From assembly GCF_030272615.1 (NCBI RefSeq), contig NC_081409.1, positions 246,203,502 through 246,267,501 of the forward strand: DNA of 64,000 bases, written 5' to 3'. The DNA is from Cryptomeria japonica (lineage: Eukaryota > Streptophyta > Pinopsida > Cupressales > Cupressaceae). This document shows positions 58,972 through 64,000 of this stretch, piece after piece. Both the position numbers and the translations under genes were made by a program. The notes below the pieces were generated by a model. That model saw only the letters and a list, made by a program, of their open reading frames with translations. It made no database searches and was not told the origin of the DNA. Positions within the stretch are counted from its first letter, which is position 1, and each line of letters starts with the position of its first letter.

Positions 58972-59005
<34 letters not shown>
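57640..59005 (+). pseudogene. L1-type LINE relic: ORF1 and start of ORF2
   Basis: ORF1 pieces across frames: GRPWFMAK (about 57717), LPNELWPQEIFKVIGNSIGE (about 57825-57885), and a zinc knuckle at about 58036-58090 (CFNFKCWKIGCVATRC region, with the usual His replaced by Cys), followed by a Lys-rich tail. These match in order the DUF4283 and CCHC parts of plant LINE ORF1, which binds LINE RNA. From 58720, LYETKVNGEDLRKSL, then AKGMTNGLAIILWDYKR, matches the start of the apurinic endonuclease domain of ORF2, including the catalytic Glu in ETK. The element is lost after that, at a TA microsatellite (58973-59003). Stops and frameshifts are frequent. Confidence 0.65.
58973..59003. repeat. TA microsatellite
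   Basis: Uninterrupted TATATA run of about 30 bp at the broken end of the LINE relic. Confidence 0.9.
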
Positions 59006-60289
59006 ACCATATAAGGGTTCTTTATTCCTAAATGAATTCAGATCTAATATTTTATAGATGTTGCCAGCAATATAATACGATTCATCTTCTTGGGTGATCA
59101 CCAATTATAATAACCATTCTTATCCTTCCCTTCTGAATCTTTTTTTTCCCTCTTACTCCTATCATCTCTCTTAATTTATATTATTTTTTCTTCTACAAGT
59201 CATACCCATTGGGTAAGATACCTCTTTAGAAGAGACGTGTCTTTTTTCTAATCGCTGCCTGTTAACATAGACCGTTGTCTCTTTAAAATGATAACTAATG
59301 AAATTGCTCCTTTTGGGGAGTAATTCCCTTAACAAAATATATCCTTCAATCGCACCTCTTGCACTTTATTATTATTTATGTCTATACAATTCCATTAATT
59401 AATCGCATCTCTTGGAAACTGCTTACTCACACCATTTGCAAATCTTAAGATAACTGATGTTATTAGTGTTTGCTTATTTTTTTAAAAATTACTTCTTAAA
59501 TATTAGCAATTAGTTTACTTCTTAAATATTAGCAATTAGTTTCCCATACTAATTGCTACTCTTTATAATCGCTGCATTCTATTATTAATCACTATGCTTT
59601 GTCAAACTTGTTAGCAATCGTCTTTTAATTCATGTATGGTCTATGTAATTGATGCAAAGGCAAACAAGTCTGACATGTGTCAGATCTGGTCTTCCACTGT
59701 GTTTACTCCCTAATCTAAATCATTGTTTATTAATGTTTTATCATACATCATCTCTGTCTTATTAACATTATTGCTGCCTTATAATTACTGTGTAAATAAG
59801 AATATTAATAATATGTAATATTTAACGAATATGTAATGAATCTGATTATATAATACTGAAGAGGTTCATTCATAAAATCATAATTAAATAATTGATGCAT
59901 GAGTATGTTAGATATAAATTATTATTATTTGACAATATGGGGATATCACACACCCATATTGAAACCCTTCTTTTTCTCTCTTAGTTAGTACCTTTGCTCT
60001 CTCTCACTCATCAACAATTCCACAAGCTGGCAGAATCAAGGCTCTGGTACTACTGAAATATGCCACATATATATAAAACCAAAAAATCAGAAAATGATTT
60101 CCCACTATAGTTGATGTTATCCTTTAATTGAATCAAGGCAGTTAACTAACACTCTAGACAAATCAAGTTGTTCTAAAATCAATCACAAAATATGCAGCAC
60201 ACCAACAATAACTAGCATTTCATTGAATTAAGAAAATCTAAAAACATTATTGCAAAACCCTGGGTTTGTCCATCTAAATTATATCCATA
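59006..60289. other. No gene recognised
   Basis: AT-rich. A 26-bp tandem duplication (ACTTCTTAAATATTAGCAAT) lies at 59488-59540. Nothing coding. Confidence 0.4.
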
Positions 60290-60735
60290 TCTTACTGAGA
60301 TAGATGAAAATAATAACATGCAGACAGGGTTTCTCTCACAGCATTGCAAAGTCTCCTGCAAATCAGATTCAGACTGTGTATGTTTGTCAAAAGAACAGCA
60401 AGGGTAGGGGGGATCGTCCCACCTTGCTTGATCCCTGAGGATAGAATCCCAAGTCTCTGGTCGTGCACTAAGGCTTCACATTCAACTTTCAAAACTCCCT
60501 CACCTTCAACAACACATCCATTATTTATAGGAGTTGAGGTGGATTTAAGCAAGGCTGACTCCAAAATGGAAACAACACAAAAAACAGGAAATACAAGATA
60601 AAATTTCCACTGAAATCTGCTGACCCAATAAGGAATCTTCAATTTATTAACAATTCTTCCCGCTCAAATCTGCTGACCTAATAAGGAAACTTCTATTGAT
60701 TAAAAATTCTTCATTTGAAAAGAACTCAAATGCGG
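60290..60735 (-). promoter_or_regulatory. LTR-like promoter region
   Basis: The minus strand has a TATA-like CTATAAATAA at 60531-60540. A direct repeat with TTCCTTATTGGGTCAGCAGA lies upstream (about 60605-60635 and 60668-60690). A 116-codon minus-strand frame covers 60292-60642 but has no known family and begins in the repeat. It may be LTR of the gypsy relic to the right. Confidence 0.35.
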
Positions 60736-60768
60736 GGTGTTAAGGAAACTATGATATGACTGGCCCAA

Positions 60769-61860
60769 TTATTTTGGGATCATTACAAAGAACTTCAAGC
60801 TATTATGATCCAGTTTTACCACAAACCAAGCATTGCCTGCATTTGGCCAAAATGCATGCATGATGGGTAACAGCTCTTTGTTATAAATTGAAAAGCTCGT
60901 TTTCGTCTCCTTCAGCTCCCTACTCTCAAATGCTATGGACTGCCTGTTTTGCATCAAGACTGCTCTGATCCCCTTTCCTGAAGCATCACATTTTAAAACA
61001 AAATGAAGTGAAAAATCTGAAATAGCCAAAACAAGACCATCTCATTACATTCTTACTTTGTCAAAAGCTCTTTGTGCCGAAATGCTCCGTTAGAAGGTCC
61101 CCTTCTTCGTCAAATCTATTAACGGGGCTGAAAGTCGTGAGAATCCTTTGACAAACCTCACGTAAATGCTGCAAAGTCCCATAAATCCTCTCAAATGTGA
61201 CAATGTCCTAAGTGTAGGACACTCCCTTATTACCTTGTTCTTCATCTCGTCCATGCTAACCACTTGGGCACTAATCTTATGCCCCAAATAGAATATCTGA
61301 ATCAACCCAAACTCACATTTGGATGCTTTGGCATAGAATGAATGCTTCTCTAATATGCCAAGCATCTCATTTATATGCTTTAAGTGATCCTCCCAAATCT
61401 TACTATAGATCAAAATGTCATCAATGAAAACCAACAAAAATTTCCCCATTTGTAAAATAAATAACTACTTCATGCATTGCTGAAATGTGGCAAGTGTATT
61501 AGTCAACACACATGGCATCTCCAAGAACTCATAATGCCCACAATAACACCTTAAAGTTGTTTTGTGCACATCCTCATCTTTAACCCTTACTTGATGATAC
61601 CCTAACCGCATATCAATCTTGGAGAAGTATACCACACCCTGAAGCTCATCCATCAATTCATTGACACTGGGTACAGGATAGTGATTCTTGATCATCTTTT
61701 TGTTGAGGGCTCTATAATCAATGCACATCCTCATAGCCCCATCTTTTTTCTTGACCGACACTATGGATGATCATGAAGCAAATGGACTAGAGCTAGATTG
61801 TATGTGCCCTATATCCAACAACTCCTTAATTGCCTTATGCTCCATTATTGTGTGCACATT
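60769..61860 (-). pseudogene. Ty3/gypsy reverse transcriptase and RNase H relic
   Basis: Read on the minus strand in one frame with a few stops. It runs KELLDIGHIQSSSSPFAS, then VKKKDGAMRMCIDYRALNK, then YFSKIDMRLGYHQVRVK, then the catalytic motif FIDDILIYS (about 61405-61431), then the thumb-connection KASKCEFG and HLRGFMGL, and finally the RNase H start LKCDASGKGIRAVLMQNRQS. These are the ordered blocks of plant gypsy polymerase. Stops fall after ATFQQCMK (61462-61464), after KKGTF (61090-61092) and twice near 61040. Integrase and gag are not visible. The left flank may be its LTR. Confidence 0.85.
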
Positions 61861-63119
61861 TGGTAGATTGTGTTATTCAAGTTGTACAACAATCGAAGGA
61901 GAATTTGAGTTGTTTGATCCTATTGTTCGGCCATTTGTTCCTACTTGGAGCCATCTGTTGCATGAAGGCTTTCCAATCCTCATCCCGATCTGACAATTTC
62001 TTACCTATGCATCCAATTCCAGACCCTAACTACGGTGAATCAACTTCAAGTTTCTTTCTTTCCTCTCCAAGGCCTGTTGATCCCTTTGGCTTAGTTGCAT
62101 ACACAACACACAGCCAACAGGTTGGCAGGTTTGCTAGATTTAATACCAATGTGATATCCCTAGGGTTTAGTGAAATGGCTAACTAAACTACATGATACCA
62201 ATGTCAAATCCCTAGGGTTTATTGGATTAGTTAACAAATCAGCAGATTTCCTAGTTAATTTTAAACAAGCAATGTTTAAACAAGAAGGTACATCAACCCT
62301 TTCAACAGATAACAATCACAAACCATGTTCAATACATATAGAATAATTGCAATAGACAATCAAAATTTGAAATTTCTGTTATGATTGTAAATTCTGAAAA
62401 CAAGTTCCTACAACTTTTGATGTTACACAGTACCTGAACTAGGAAAGTTTTGTAATAATGATTCAACAGTTTAGTAAGGCAACAAAGGTTTAACCAAGTC
62501 TTCAACACTTTGCTAGGAATCCTAACTCCTCAAGTGTGAGATCCTTACTAACCCTAGCACTGGAAATTTCAAGTTTGCTGATTTTGCACCTTGCTAAAGG
62601 TGTTGTCAGCTTCACCAAGTTGTTGTGAGTTGATTGTCCTCAAATTTGGTGATTACTTTAACCCAGCTCAGCTTAAACATAATGAGCTTGTTTTCTAGGG
62701 AAGATCAAACTCGAAAAGGGCAGCACCTGGCATAGGGTTTGAGGTGTGGCAATCCTCAAAACTCTAGTCTGCCAAAGATCTTTTGTTCATAGGTACTTTC
62801 TGAGACCCATTTTTAAGTCTTTTTGCTCTTTTCTTTTTCCTCCCTAACTTACACTTAAGGGAGGGCGTTGTTGTCAATGTGGTATATTACCTAACTAGTT
62901 TTCCCTTCTAGGTCATTTTCATGCCTCGTTAGTTAAGTTTACTTAGGGCAATTACTTTTTGTATCTCAAATCATCAGATCGTGACATTTGTCATAATCTC
63001 GTGTTGTCATATGTCTCACCCTTGCCTATATATATATATATATATATATATAAGCGTTCTCTATGTACATTTTACTCCATTGCCTTGCATGGTATTGTAT
63101 GAGTATTATCCTCAGTTTA
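61861..63119. other. No gene recognised
   Basis: TATA microsatellite at 63027-63053. A short direct repeat (ATACCAATGTGATATCCCTA-type, followed by GGGTTTAGTGAAATGGCTAAC or GGGTTTATTGGATTAGTTAAC) occurs at about 62142 and 62188. A plus-strand frame at 61830-62186 has no known family. Confidence 0.4.
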
Positions 63120-63610
63120 TGAATCTGAATCAAAATCGACATTAGGTACATGCATACAGTACGCTGATACAGATGAAATTTTTTTAGGAGTTTAGGTACG
63201 TCTATACAAAAAACTCAAAAAATCATAAATATATATTAAAAATTAAATATATTAATTATAAAGTGAAAATAATATAAATTAATATTATATTAAGAATTAA
63301 ATATATACATTATAAATTAAATATAAATATAAAAATATTTAATAATGTTGTACAAGTATACAAGTTTTCAATCATAAGTTTTAAATTTTATATCATTTTA
63401 ATTTATACTAAAATAGTTTATTATAATATTAATTATTGAATTATATATTAAATATATTGTAAATATAAACTAAGTTGCCGAATCGGAATCAGAATCGGAA
63501 TCAGGTGCGTGGGTACAATACGTTGGTACGGCAAAAAAAAATTTCAAGGCTTGGGTACGTTTGGGTACTTATGGACAAAAAATATAAAAATTGTAAATAT
63601 ATATTAAAAA
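63120..63610 (+). repeat. Diverged tandem repeat, about 350-bp period
   Basis: 63123-63240 and 63475-63610 share AATCTGAATCAAAATCG-type, GGTACATGCATACAGTACG-type and AAATATATATTAAAAA phrases. The flanks are extremely AT-rich. Confidence 0.55.
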
Positions 63611-64000
63611 ATAAATATATAGTAATAATTATTATTTTATTTATACTTAATAATGTTGTATAATATTAAATCTATAACTACAATTTTTAAATTATATATA
63701 TCAATTTATAATTTTACCATATAATTATGAATATATAGTTTAGTAAACACTATGTTAATATAGTATATAATAGTTTAAATTTTAAAACTATTATATAAAA
63801 TTATAATCAATCGTTAAACTATTTAAAAATTAAAATTATATATTAAATATATATAAATATAAATGAAACTATTACGGGTGGGGAGGGATTATAATTATCG
63901 CCAATTGGATAGGATTAGATGAAAATATTTCCCGACCATACCACGTCAACTGAGCATGCATTTACTGCTGGCTTTCCCAAACTTACCAAACACGAAGGGC
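63611..64000. other. AT-rich end of window
   Basis: Mostly A and T. The final 120 bp are more balanced in composition; no feature recognised. Confidence 0.4.

Noticed and set aside
60292-60642. 116-codon minus-strand frame
   Set aside because: It overlaps a TATA-like, LTR-like region and a direct repeat; more likely LTR than gene, though not excluded.

Overview
The window looks like about 64 kb of AT-rich nuclear DNA from a land plant, probably one with a large, slowly decaying, transposon-filled genome such as a gymnosperm; the species cannot be named from the sequence. The plant call rests on a WUSCHEL-related homeobox (WOX) gene with its WUS box, on plant-type retrotransposon primer sites complementary to initiator-Met tRNA (TGGTATCA-type), on a plant L1-type LINE, and on long tracts of degenerate telomere-like repeat. 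No intact autonomous gene was found. Host-gene content is sparse and mostly broken.

Layout. 1-7.8 kb: purine-rich low-complexity DNA, several short tandem repeats and LTR debris. 7.9-12.1 kb: an unrecognised multi-pass membrane-protein gene (copy A, minus strand), cut in two by a 3.4 kb retroelement (8444-11827) with a 5-bp target duplication. That element begins with two LTRs arranged head to head, carries a broken ORF of unknown origin, and was itself invaded by a retrotransposon that has left a solo LTR. 13.0-16.7 kb: degenerate TTAGGG-type interstitial telomeric DNA with higher-order structure. 18.7-20.2 kb: a WOX homeobox gene remnant on the minus strand with phase-consistent splice sites. 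20.6-24.1 kb: dispersed repeats, one interrupted by a short LINE-like insertion that carries only a coiled-coil ORF and a LINE-style tail. 24.5-27.3 kb: a non-coding LTR element. 28.8-29.8 kb: copy B of the membrane-protein gene, more complete than copy A.

33-54 kb is a nest of retrotransposons. A Ty3/gypsy-like gag/protease relic on the minus strand (about 54.2 down to 33.1 kb) is split by an 8.3 kb LTR element (35310-43612) and, 14 bp beyond that element, by a 6.8 kb LTR element (43627-50471). The 6.8 kb element has a gag with several zinc knuckles plus a roughly 1,000-codon ORF of unknown function, and no polymerase. Its reading frames carry 14 in-frame stops that can all be read as C-to-T changes, ten of them TAG. 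55-64 kb: a SINE-like insertion, a possible terminal exon of a host gene, an L1-type LINE relic, and a gypsy reverse transcriptase/RNase H relic.

The genes do not form a pathway. The window is best read as a record of stacked insertions. The most unusual items are the head-to-head-LTR element inside copy A, the TAG-dominated decay of the large non-autonomous element, the ORF-bearing LINE derivative, and the WOX gene with two possible last exons. All homology calls were made by eye, without database searches.
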